Positions 27,915-38,066 of a stretch of DNA of 40,177 nt are shown here, one piece after another. The stretch is from Patescibacteria group bacterium. Lineage in GTDB: Bacteria > Patescibacteriota > Minisyncoccia > Phycocordibacterales > Phycocordibacteraceae. The notes under the pieces were generated by a model. The model was not told the DNA's origin and did no database searches. It worked only from the letters and a program-made list of their open reading frames with translations. Numbering within the stretch: position 1 is the first letter of the stretch; each line of letters starts with the position of its first letter. The stretch is taken from assembly GCA_019744845.1 (NCBI GenBank), contig JAIETW010000001.1, positions 241,999-282,175 on the forward strand, given 5' to 3'. The translations under genes and the position numbers were made by a program.

Positions 27915-28363
27915 ATGAGCGCGGCTGTTGCGGCCTCTACGCCTTTATTATGCTTCCCCGTTGAACGTACGCGCGCCTGGGTAAGAGAGTTCGGCGTAAT
28001 CACCCCGAATGCAATGGGCACCTTGTAGTTGATCGTGAGAGTCGTAATACCCGCAGCAACCGCATTGGAAATGTAGCGATCGTGTTCCGTTTCTCCTTTG
28101 ATGACACAACCAAGCGCAATGATCGCATCAGGTTTTTTCTTTCCTGAGAGAAGTTTTATGCAACCAAATGGAATCTCAAAACTCCCTGGCACATGGATCA
28201 CTCGTATATTCTTTTCCTTTACTCCCCACTGTTTCAGTGTGGTTTGTGCGCCTGTCAAAAGACGCTCCGTCACATCACTATTAAAATCTGAGACGACAAT
28301 TCCGACGGAAAGACGTGATGCATCTTGAGTCTTAACCGTTTTTTCGTAGTGGCTTCGCTGCAT
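27896..28363 (-). CDS. ribH: 6,7-dimethyl-8-ribityllumazine synthase
   Basis: VGIVVSDFNSDVTERLLTGA...VIHVPGSFEIPFGCIKLLSGKKKPDAIIALGCVIKGETEHDRYISNAVAAGITTLTINYKVPIAFGVITPNSLTQA. Confidence 0.95.
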   Translation of the reverse strand: MQRSHYEKTVKTQDASRLSVGIVVSDFNSDVTERLLTGAQTTLKQWGVKEKNIRVIHVPGSFEIPFGCIKLLSGKKKPDAIIALGCVIKGETEHDRYISNAVAAGITTLTINYKVPIAFGVITPNSLTQARVRSTGKHNKGVEAATAALMCALLP

Positions 28364-28949
28364 ATGCGGTAACTCTAGCATGGCCTCTATGGCGGGCCAT
28401 GATGTCGGTTTCTACGTTTACCATATCTCCTACCGTAAGGTTGGTAAGTGTCGTGTGCGCAAGGGTGTGCGGCACGAGCGCCACGGTCACCCAGGGGCCA
28501 TGACGCTTGGCAACCGTAAGCGACACTCCATCAAGCGCTATGGAGCCTCTAGAGATTGCGTAGCGCGCAAGACCCGCAGGAAGCTTGAGGGTGAGCAGTG
28601 TAGAGCGTCCTTCTCTTTTCTTCTCTCCAACCCTTGCCACTCCTTCAACATGTCCCATGACGAGATGCCCGTCCATACGATCACCAAATTGGAGCGAGCG
28701 CTCAAGGTTTACCTCATCTCCTTTTTGTATATTCCCTACCGTAGTGACGCGGAGAGTCTCCGGCATATATTCAACGACTACGCTGGTACTGGTAGAACGA
28801 ACGACCGTAGAGCAGACACCGGACACATTGATGCTTTGCCCGTTCTTCAATTTCCACGACGCAGGCTTTGAGAATGTGACGGTGCGTACCGCTCCCTTTT
28901 TCTCTACCCGAGTGATCTTCCCTTTCTTCTCTATAATTCCAGTAAACAT
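28332..28949 (-). CDS. ribE: Riboflavin synthase
   Basis: MFTGIIEKKGKITRVEKKG...INVSGVCSTVV...LERSLQFGDRMDGHLVMGHVEGVA...SIALDGVSLTVAK; two lumazine-binding repeats. Confidence 0.95.
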   Translation of the reverse strand: MFTGIIEKKGKITRVEKKGAVRTVTFSKPASWKLKNGQSINVSGVCSTVVRSTSTSVVVEYMPETLRVTTVGNIQKGDEVNLERSLQFGDRMDGHLVMGHVEGVARVGEKKREGRSTLLTLKLPAGLARYAISRGSIALDGVSLTVAKRHGPWVTVALVPHTLAHTTLTNLTVGDMVNVETDIMARHRGHARVTAYAAKPLRKNG

Positions 28950-28953
28950 GAGT

Positions 28954-29289
28954 TTAGGAGAGTATGTCTTGTGCACGCACCGCATCACTATGCATCGCCT
29001 CCTTCAATTGTTCATCGTTTTCAAATCGCGCAGTTTCCCGAATCTTTTCTACTAAGATGATGCGGATGTCTTTCCCATAGAGATCCCCAGAAAAGTCAAA
29101 GAGGTGTGCTTCTAGAATGTGGCGCTCGGGATCTGCAAACGCGACTGCGGCGTACATGGTGTCATCAAGTACTACATGTGCAGCATAGATACCCGACACA
29201 CTGGTATCCGTAAGGGGAATGTTCGCGGTTGGGTACCCAAGCGCGTGCGCTTTTGCACTTCCTCCCGCAACAATGCCGTGAAATTCCAT
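28954..29289 (-). CDS. Stand-alone riboflavin kinase domain (RibF C-terminal domain only)
   Basis: MEFHGIVAGGSAKAHALGYPTANIPL...SGIYAAHVVLDDTMYAAVAFADPERHILEAHLFDFSGDLYGKDIRIILVEKIRETARFENDEQLKEAM; no FMN adenylyltransferase domain upstream (a tRNA-Ser gene is there). Confidence 0.85.
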   Translation of the reverse strand: MEFHGIVAGGSAKAHALGYPTANIPLTDTSVSGIYAAHVVLDDTMYAAVAFADPERHILEAHLFDFSGDLYGKDIRIILVEKIRETARFENDEQLKEAMHSDAVRAQDILS

Positions 29290-29378
29290 GGCGGAGGCGG
29301 AGAGATTCGAACTCTCGAGACCCTTTCGAGCCTGCCACCTTTCCAAGGTGGTGCACTAGACCACTATGCGACGCCTCC
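29289..29378 (-). tRNA. tRNA-Ser(GGA), long variable arm, CCA present in DNA
   Basis: GGAGGCG TC GCATAGTGGTCTAGTGC ACCACC TTGGAAA GGTGG CAGGCTCGAAAGGGTCTC GAGAGTTCGAATCTCTC CGCCTCC G CCA. Confidence 0.95.
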
Positions 29379-29387
29379 GTGAGGCTG

Positions 29388-30293
29388 TTATACCACTTCT
29401 TCCGCCTTGCTACCAAGAAGGCGCTTCACGCGATCCTCTACCGGTGGATGGGTCGCAAAGAGCTTGTTCACGAACTTCCCTGCCTCTGCGCCAAAGGGAT
29501 TTGCAATGAACAAGTGCGCAGTCGCGTGACTGGCCTTACGCATTGGTGCGGCGTATCCACTGATCTTTCGGAGTGCACTGGCGAGTCCTTCTGGATAACG
29601 AGTGAGAAGTGCGCCTGACGCGTCCGCAAGATATTCACGACGACGAGAGATCGCAAGTTGAATAAGCTGCGCAGCGATAGGGGCAAGGATGATGGCAATC
29701 ACTGCAAGCACCGCCATGATCGCGCCTCCCTTTCCACTGTCCCGATCATTCCCACCCATAAGCGACATACGAAGGAACATGTCTGCGACAATAGCGATCA
29801 CTCCCGCAAGCACCACCGCAACCGTCATGACCAGCATGTCTTTGTTTTTGATGTGAGAGAGCTCGTGTGCGATCACTCCCTCAAGCTCTGCACGATCAAG
29901 CATTGCAAGAAGTCCGGTCGTGGCTGCCACCACCGCATGCTTCTCATCACGTCCGGTCGCAAACGCATTTGGCGCAGGATCATTCACCACGTAGAGTTTT
30001 GGCATTGGCATGCCGTTTGCGATAGAGAGATTTTCCGTGATGGTGTAAAGATCAAAGTACTCTTCACGAGACGCAGGCTTTGCGCCCGTCATAGAAAGCA
30101 CAATCTTGTCGGAGAACCAATAACTTCCCACGTTCATGAGAAGGGAGAAAATCACTGCCCCATAGAGAATGCTTACGTCTCCGTAATACCAGGAGAGCGC
30201 CCATCCGATTGCAATAACCACGAGCAAGAACCCGAGCATGAGGCCCCAGGTTCTCAGTACATTATTTGATCGTTCTTGATATAAGTTTGCCAT
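29388..30293 (-). CDS. htpX: HtpX-like M48 membrane zinc protease
   Basis: 301 aa; LEGVIAHELSHIKNKDMLVMTVAVVLAG; PNAFATGRDEKHAVVAATTGLL; C-terminal LFATHPPVEDRVKRL. Confidence 0.93.
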   Translation of the reverse strand: MANLYQERSNNVLRTWGLMLGFLLVVIAIGWALSWYYGDVSILYGAVIFSLLMNVGSYWFSDKIVLSMTGAKPASREEYFDLYTITENLSIANGMPMPKLYVVNDPAPNAFATGRDEKHAVVAATTGLLAMLDRAELEGVIAHELSHIKNKDMLVMTVAVVLAGVIAIVADMFLRMSLMGGNDRDSGKGGAIMAVLAVIAIILAPIAAQLIQLAISRRREYLADASGALLTRYPEGLASALRKISGYAAPMRKASHATAHLFIANPFGAEAGKFVNKLFATHPPVEDRVKRLLGSKAEEVV

Positions 30294-30323
30294 AGATAAC
30301 CGCTAGTATACCAAAATCTATTT

Positions 30324-32291
30324 TTACGAGGCACCACCTCCGCCTCCTCCGCCCCCACCACCTGCGCTCCCCCCTCCACCAGAGGCGCCTGACGCTCCTG
30401 AGCTTGCGAAAGTAGACGCAAAACTTGCACTAAAGCCAGCTGCGAATCCTGCAGCAGAAAAGCTGCTTCCGCCGACTGCCGCATGGTGTCCGTGATACCA
30501 AGACGGCGAGGTCATGGTGAGTGAGGAGAAGGCACGGGCCCACTTTTTCTCTACGCCAAATATCATTGCGTACGGCAGATACTTTTCAAATATATCGGGG
30601 GTCAGATTCGCGAGACGATGCTTCTCTGCAGTTTCTAGGTAGAGCTTGAATCCAAGCCACGCTTCTCGCTGGAGATGTCCTTCGTGACTTAGGCGTGCAT
30701 CAAAGACCACACGAGAGACAATGATGATTGCAGACAAGAGGACCACAATTCCCAGAACAGCAAGAGGCCCGAACACTGCTATCTCAAACTGCACGAGCAG
30801 GTAGATAGCCATGACGATGACAAGTACCACCCCTGCGATCACACCTGCACCCTTCGTAAATTCACCAGACAATGATCGTTCATACGCCTTCGTGTCTTGA
30901 TCAGTTTCTGCGTACAACACTTTCTCTAGTGCGCGCATAGCATAGAACATCTGTCGCTGCTGATCAGGCTTTGTACGAAGCTCTTTCGTTGAGAACGTTT
31001 GTTTCCCCGCAGAGAACAGCGTAGTTAACAATTGCACTTCATACCTCTCAAGTGCACTACGATCTTTCTCTGTGGGGGTAAGCGTATAGTCTTTCTGACG
31101 TATGAGGACTCCAAGACTTTTGCCGATTGCAAATCGTGCAAACAAAACGACAAGTGCAATCACGCCAAACAACTTAAGTCCTGCTTCAAATCCTGACCCG
31201 TTCACACCGAATATAAAGTACGCCATCACAAGAAGCACTACTGCCATAAGAATGTAGGCCACCACACTCCCCCATGAAGTAGATTCCGTTTCTTCTATGG
31301 TGAGATAACCATGGGTTGCAAGATCTACAATAGTGGCAGGCCAGGTGCGACGAGACACTCGCTCATGCACGATGAGTTCTGCCATCGCGGGACGAATGGG
31401 TGCTGGTGGCGCGTATTCAGGGATGATCACTCCACGACCTTTCTTATGTCGCTCGGTGTAGTACCAATGCAGAACGCAGAAAAGAATGCTGAGGATAAAT
31501 ATTCCTGCCGCGACTGGGTATGGCCAGTTACGGCTCCAGAAATACTCCTGATACGCACTCTCATCCACGAGCCCTTTCTGCCAACCAACCGCAATCGTGG
31601 CATCATCTCCTGCGTTAAAGCTATGTGCGCTGAATTTCGCTGACTGCAGACTCACATTTTCTATGCGCTCGCTATGTCTGCCTTGATCGTTGGTATACCA
31701 GACCAACTGAGGCGCTGGCACCTCCCCTGGCATGTGTACCGTCGCATACACGTTATAGACCGGGACGTTGAAGTCAGTGAACAGGTCCCAGTAGAGTTCG
31801 TCATGTGTGTCATAGAACGCGAGCCCTCCATGAACGGTGTAGACGAGTGTCCAGGCTTTATACACTTCTCCCGCCTCACCTGGTGTTTTATCCGAGAGAT
31901 CGTAGTACCACTCAATATTCGTCGCGCCATCCTCTACCCATGTCGTGTACTTCCCCCAGCTGGTGGGATCTTCCTTATCAAGACGCTTTGGTGAATACGT
32001 GAGTGGAAACTCTTCGTCCCCACTACTCTCTAGTACCTGTATCTCGGTAATCTCATCAAGTTGGTCATGTGGAATCGTGCGCCATCCCTGGTGGAAAGAT
32101 CCGTGAAATGAATACACTTGTCGCTCACGAACGGTGAAGGTCGTGTCTTCGTGAATCGTGATGTCGTAATCAAGTACTGCATAGGTGTAGTAGCGCGTCT
32201 CCTGTGCAGCGACCGCTCCCGGCATAAGCAACAAAGCCGCCGCAACTACTGCGACGACTTTCGTGCCCGCTTCTTGGAAGCGGTGAATCAT
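30324..32291 (-). CDS. DUF2207 domain membrane protein with glycine-rich C-terminus
   Basis: 655 aa; signal peptide, ITIHEDTTFTVRERQVYSFHGSFHQGWRTIPHD..., TM segments, GGGSAGGGGGGGGGGAS tail. Confidence 0.85.
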   Translation of the reverse strand: MIHRFQEAGTKVVAVVAAALLLMPGAVAAQETRYYTYAVLDYDITIHEDTTFTVRERQVYSFHGSFHQGWRTIPHDQLDEITEIQVLESSGDEEFPLTYSPKRLDKEDPTSWGKYTTWVEDGATNIEWYYDLSDKTPGEAGEVYKAWTLVYTVHGGLAFYDTHDELYWDLFTDFNVPVYNVYATVHMPGEVPAPQLVWYTNDQGRHSERIENVSLQSAKFSAHSFNAGDDATIAVGWQKGLVDESAYQEYFWSRNWPYPVAAGIFILSILFCVLHWYYTERHKKGRGVIIPEYAPPAPIRPAMAELIVHERVSRRTWPATIVDLATHGYLTIEETESTSWGSVVAYILMAVVLLVMAYFIFGVNGSGFEAGLKLFGVIALVVLFARFAIGKSLGVLIRQKDYTLTPTEKDRSALERYEVQLLTTLFSAGKQTFSTKELRTKPDQQRQMFYAMRALEKVLYAETDQDTKAYERSLSGEFTKGAGVIAGVVLVIVMAIYLLVQFEIAVFGPLAVLGIVVLLSAIIIVSRVVFDARLSHEGHLQREAWLGFKLYLETAEKHRLANLTPDIFEKYLPYAMIFGVEKKWARAFSSLTMTSPSWYHGHHAAVGGSSFSAAGFAAGFSASFASTFASSGASGASGGGGSAGGGGGGGGGGAS

Positions 32292-32294
32292 GAG

Positions 32295-32855
32295 TTAGAA
32301 CGCAACTTTCACTGGCTGACGTGCGGCCTGCTCTCCTTCTTCAAGTTCAAAGAACTCGCGCTTTCCAAACTTGAACATGCCTCCAATGATGTTTCCTGGG
32401 AACTGCTCAAGCGCTGTATTAAGCGCCATGACAGTGCCGTTGTAGAAACGACGTGCGGCCTGAATCTTGTTCTCCGTGTCAGAGAGTTCACGCTGGAGCT
32501 CAAGGAAGTTGGTGTTTGCCTTAAGATCAGGATACGCCTCTGCGATCGCAAAGATAGACTTCAACGCACCAGTAAGCATGTTCTCTGCTTCTGCATGATC
32601 AGCCATGCTTGACGCACCCATGGCTGCGGCGCGTGCATTGGAGACGTTCTCAAATGCTGCCTTCTCATGTGCGGCATATCCCTTCACCGTTTCAATAAGG
32701 TTTGGGATGAGGTCGTAACGGCGCTTCATCTGCACCTCTATATCGCTCCATGCTTCCTTTGCACGGTTCACAAGAGTAATGAAGCCGTTGTAGGCCACAA
32801 TCACCCAGAGCACGAGCACCGCAAGTACGGCGAGCACAATCCAAAGAATGGTCAT
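32295..32855 (-). CDS. lemA: LemA family protein
   Basis: 186 aa; YNGFITLVNRAKEAWSDIEVQMKRRYDLIPNLIETVKGYAAHEKAAFENVSNARAAA. Confidence 0.93.
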   Translation of the reverse strand: MTILWIVLAVLAVLVLWVIVAYNGFITLVNRAKEAWSDIEVQMKRRYDLIPNLIETVKGYAAHEKAAFENVSNARAAAMGASSMADHAEAENMLTGALKSIFAIAEAYPDLKANTNFLELQRELSDTENKIQAARRFYNGTVMALNTALEQFPGNIIGGMFKFGKREFFELEEGEQAARQPVKVAF

Positions 32856-32886
32856 AATATCGTTTCGGTTATCCTTCTATTATAGC

Positions 32887-32913
32887 AAAAAGGCTCCATG
32901 TGTGGAGCCTTTT
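32887..32913 (-). terminator. Rho-independent terminator downstream of groEL
   Basis: Minus strand GGAAAAGGCTCCACACATGGAGCCTTTTT; strong stem, T tract. Confidence 0.85.
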
Positions 32914-32915
32914 CC

Positions 32916-34864
<1,949 letters not shown>

Positions 34865-34917
34865 AAATATAGAGTCGTAAATACGCTTTACCTTATAAAG
34901 CTTTGGGGAATGCCCCT

Positions 34918-34934
34918 TCTGGGAAGATCCCAGA
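34918..34934. promoter_or_regulatory. Perfect inverted repeat TCTGGGA-AGA-TCCCAGA in the groES / 34991 divergent intergenic region
   Basis: 7-bp arms, 3-nt spacer, 54 bp upstream of groES ATG. Confidence 0.4.
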
Positions 34935-34990
34935 GACGCTCGCAGTATATTCGTGTGCGTACCTTGTCGCAAGTCGGGTACAATACCGGC

Positions 34991-35965
34991 ATGCAGCCGA
35001 ACTTCATCGAAGGAAAACCCTTCCCTATTCCGCCTGAAAAAGTGCGAGATCTAAAGGAAGATATTGCAAAGCTTATGGCGGGCACCTATGAGATTCCGCC
35101 CGAGCATACTTTCTTAAACTTGTGTGCTCATATGCATGCGTTCAAGACTCGCCTTGTGAATGAGTGGGACGCAGAATCAGTGCCATCTGAAAAACTCTTG
35201 GACGAGTTCACACGTTTGAACGATGCACTCAAACCCGAGAAAAATGCCCTCTTGGCTATCTTCACTTCACAGATTTGGAACGAACCTGAATTTGTGGAAG
35301 ACCGTGCACGACTCCTCCGATATAACGCCGCCATCGCACAGAAGTTAAGTGCATTGGGCGCGCTCTTTTCTGAAGCCTGTGTACGTTGGATAGAAAGTGA
35401 AGAAGCACGATCGCCGTTATATGCCTCAATGATTGCACGCTTTAAAGAAATATATGGCTTTACGAATAGTACACGTCCCCATACGATTCCTGACCGCGTG
35501 ATCACAGAAGTGGTGATGAGTGGTATGTCTACTGCGGAAATCGCTGCGATGAACCTCGCGGACATTGTGATCAGTCACTGCGAAGACCTTGAAGAAAAAG
35601 GAGAGGTGGTAGACCGAGATGAGGCACTACGGGCAATACAACGCGCCTATCGCAATATCGGGATAATGCTAGCCCGGATGAATCAGAACGTTTCGGTTCC
35701 CCTTATGGATGAACTTTGGAGTGATCCTTCATACTTTGAACTTCGCGAAGAGGGCGGTGAGTATGTGCTCTATCTCATACCAACTGACCGCCTCAAGGAA
35801 ATGAAAACTGAAGAAGGTGAATTAGTGTGGGAGACCATGCGCTACGGAGATACGACTGCCTGCCCAGCAATGTATGGTGCTGGGGAACATGGTCCCGTCA
35901 TCACAGAATTCTTCCAAACTGCAGTAGAGTTGATTGGATCTTCAAACGATTTCCCCCAGAAATAG
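34991..35965 (+). CDS. Conserved-looking protein of unknown function
   Basis: MQPNFIEGKPFPIPPEKVRDLKEDIAKLMAGTYEIPPEHTFLNLCAHMHAFKTRLV...; TACAAT box 6 nt before ATG. Confidence 0.65.
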   Translation: MQPNFIEGKPFPIPPEKVRDLKEDIAKLMAGTYEIPPEHTFLNLCAHMHAFKTRLVNEWDAESVPSEKLLDEFTRLNDALKPEKNALLAIFTSQIWNEPEFVEDRARLLRYNAAIAQKLSALGALFSEACVRWIESEEARSPLYASMIARFKEIYGFTNSTRPHTIPDRVITEVVMSGMSTAEIAAMNLADIVISHCEDLEEKGEVVDRDEALRAIQRAYRNIGIMLARMNQNVSVPLMDELWSDPSYFELREEGGEYVLYLIPTDRLKEMKTEEGELVWETMRYGDTTACPAMYGAGEHGPVITEFFQTAVELIGSSNDFPQK

Positions 35966-36009
35966 CACCTTGCCGAGGGTCTGCCCCCATGGTATTCTCG
36001 GGGCTACAG

Positions 36010-36240
36010 ATGGAGACACTCAAGGCGATATTGCCATACATAGAGATAACCCTCTCCCTTCTCCTCATCATCGGCATTGTGCTCCAGCAGCGTGGAGCCG
36101 GCCTCGGTGGAGCCTTCGGGGGGGACAATTTCGCAGCGACGTTTTACAAGCGCCGTGGCGCAGAGAAATTCCTTTTCAATGCGACCATAGTTATTGCGCT
36201 CCTGTTCGTCGCCTCAGCAATCGCTGGATTCCTCATCTGA
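36010..36240 (+). CDS. secG: Preprotein translocase subunit SecG
   Basis: METLKAILPYIEITLSLLLIIGIVLQQRGAGLGGAFGGDNFAATFYKRRGAEKFLFNATIVIALLFVASAIAGFLI. Confidence 0.9.
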   Translation: METLKAILPYIEITLSLLLIIGIVLQQRGAGLGGAFGGDNFAATFYKRRGAEKFLFNATIVIALLFVASAIAGFLI

Positions 36241-36250
36241 ATCCAACCCC

Positions 36251-37966
36251 ATGCCTGGCCAGCTCTCGCGCCTTTTCTCATCTATTTCTCGTTTCTTCTC
36301 CCCGCCGGTTCGGGCGCTTTCAACGCGTCTCGCCACTCTCTCTCCGGGAGATAAGCTCATTGCAAGCGTACTTGGACTTTTCGTACTCATTTCTGGTTTT
36401 ATCGGTCTCTACGCACTAGAGCGTGCTTTTCTTGTAGAAGTACCCGCAAACGGGGGATCTCTAACTGAAGGACTCGTGGGAACACCACGCTTCATCAATC
36501 CCCTTCTCGCACTTTCTGATGCCGATCGTGACCTTACCCGCCTTACCTACGCGGGACTCATGGGTATCGGTGAAGATGGAAATCTCACCCCTGTCCTTGC
36601 CGAATCGTACTCAGTTTCTGAAGACGGAAAGACCTACACCTTCATACTTCGCGAAGATGCAGAATTTTCTGATGGTCGCCCAGTCACCGCAGAAGACATT
36701 GTCTTCACCGTCGGCAAAGCACAGGATCCCGGCCTTAAGAGTCCGGAGCTTTCAAACTGGGCAAACATTCGTGCAGAGGTGGTAGACGCACGCACCGTTT
36801 CTTTCACTCTTCCAAAGGCCTACGCACCGTTTCTTGAAGATACGACACTTGGTATTTTGCCTGCACACCTCTGGCGCAATGTGCCAAATGCAGAATTTCC
36901 ATTTTCTCCTCGCATGGAGAAGCCAATTGGCGCAGGCCCCTTTAAGGTACGGAGCGTTGTCCGTGCAAGTGACGGCACCATTGAGAAGTACGTGCTTGAA
37001 GCGAACAACCGCTACATCCTTGGTCGCCCGTATCTAGATGAGATCACCTTGGTCTTCTTTGACCAGGAAGAAAATCTAGAGAATGCACTTAAGACAGGAC
37101 GCATTGAAAGTGCATACGGCATTGCAACCAAGAACGCACTCTCTGCTCCGTACTCCCGCGTGTTCGGCGTGTTCTTTAACGGAAATGAAAATCCTCTTTT
37201 TGCACGTCCAGAAGTACGCGAAGCCCTTTCTATCGCAATAGATCGTGAAGGCATCATCGCCAACGCACTTGGCGGATACGCCACAGTCGCACAAGGTCCC
37301 GTACCTCCAGGAAGTCTCCCCGCACCTTCTGATCTCATTCTCTCAGAAGAAGAGCGACGCGTCGCAGCCGCAGAAGTGCTTGAAGCGGAAGAATGGGAGT
37401 ACGACGAAGAGACGCGCGCATGGAAGAACGATGGGCTGGTGCTTGAAGTCACTATCAAGACCTCTAATGTTCCTGAACTCAAGGCTGTTGCTTCTGCAAT
37501 ACAAGATCAATGGGGACGCTTTGGTGTTCCTACCTCAATAGAGCTCTATGAGCCGGGGGACCTTACACAGACCGTGATTCGTCCTCGTGCCTTTGATGCC
37601 CTTCTCTTCGGCATGGTGGTGGGTCGTGATCAGGATCTCTTTGCGTTCTGGAATTCATCAGAACGTAACGACCCAGGGCTTAACATATCCATGTACACCA
37701 ATCCGTCCGTGGATCAGCTCCTTGCACAAATCCGTGAAGAAACTGATCCCGAAGAGCGTCAGGAAGCTTTGGAGCGAGTGAACGACCTTATCGCGAGCGA
37801 CTATCCTGCCGCCTTCACACACGCACCAGACTTTTTGTATGCGATTCCCACCGACCTGAGGGGCGTGACACTCACCCGCATTGCCTCTCCGTCTGATCGT
37901 CTGGCGACCGCCGCACACTGGTATCGCCGTACGGAGATGGTGTGGCCGGCGTTTGCACGTGAATAG
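36251..37966 (+). CDS. Oligopeptide-type ABC transporter substrate-binding protein (SBP_bac_5 family)
   Basis: LTEGLVGTPRFINPLLALSDADRDLTRLTYAGLMGIGEDGNLTPVLAESYSVSEDGKTYTFILREDAEFSDGRPVTAEDIVFT...; N-terminal TM anchor. Confidence 0.9.
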   Translation: MPGQLSRLFSSISRFFSPPVRALSTRLATLSPGDKLIASVLGLFVLISGFIGLYALERAFLVEVPANGGSLTEGLVGTPRFINPLLALSDADRDLTRLTYAGLMGIGEDGNLTPVLAESYSVSEDGKTYTFILREDAEFSDGRPVTAEDIVFTVGKAQDPGLKSPELSNWANIRAEVVDARTVSFTLPKAYAPFLEDTTLGILPAHLWRNVPNAEFPFSPRMEKPIGAGPFKVRSVVRASDGTIEKYVLEANNRYILGRPYLDEITLVFFDQEENLENALKTGRIESAYGIATKNALSAPYSRVFGVFFNGNENPLFARPEVREALSIAIDREGIIANALGGYATVAQGPVPPGSLPAPSDLILSEEERRVAAAEVLEAEEWEYDEETRAWKNDGLVLEVTIKTSNVPELKAVASAIQDQWGRFGVPTSIELYEPGDLTQTVIRPRAFDALLFGMVVGRDQDLFAFWNSSERNDPGLNISMYTNPSVDQLLAQIREETDPEERQEALERVNDLIASDYPAAFTHAPDFLYAIPTDLRGVTLTRIASPSDRLATAAHWYRRTEMVWPAFARE

Positions 37967-37993
37967 AAGGTAGTGGGCACAGATACTCACATT

Positions 37994-38023
37994 TTGCCCA
38001 CTTCCCACTGTTCGCGGTATTCT
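37994..38023 (+). promoter_or_regulatory. Putative promoter of RNase J gene
   Basis: TTGCCC-N18-TATTCT; inverted repeat AGTGGGCA (37972-37979)/TGCCCACT (37995-38002) overlaps the -35. Confidence 0.4.
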
Positions 38024-38066
38024 AGAAACACTTACTCAACTACTACTCACTAACCTGACCCGATTT

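Noticed and set aside
30330-30400. Glycine-codon tract as an unusual microsatellite
   Set aside because: A Gly-rich C-terminal tail is a normal property of DUF2207 proteins.
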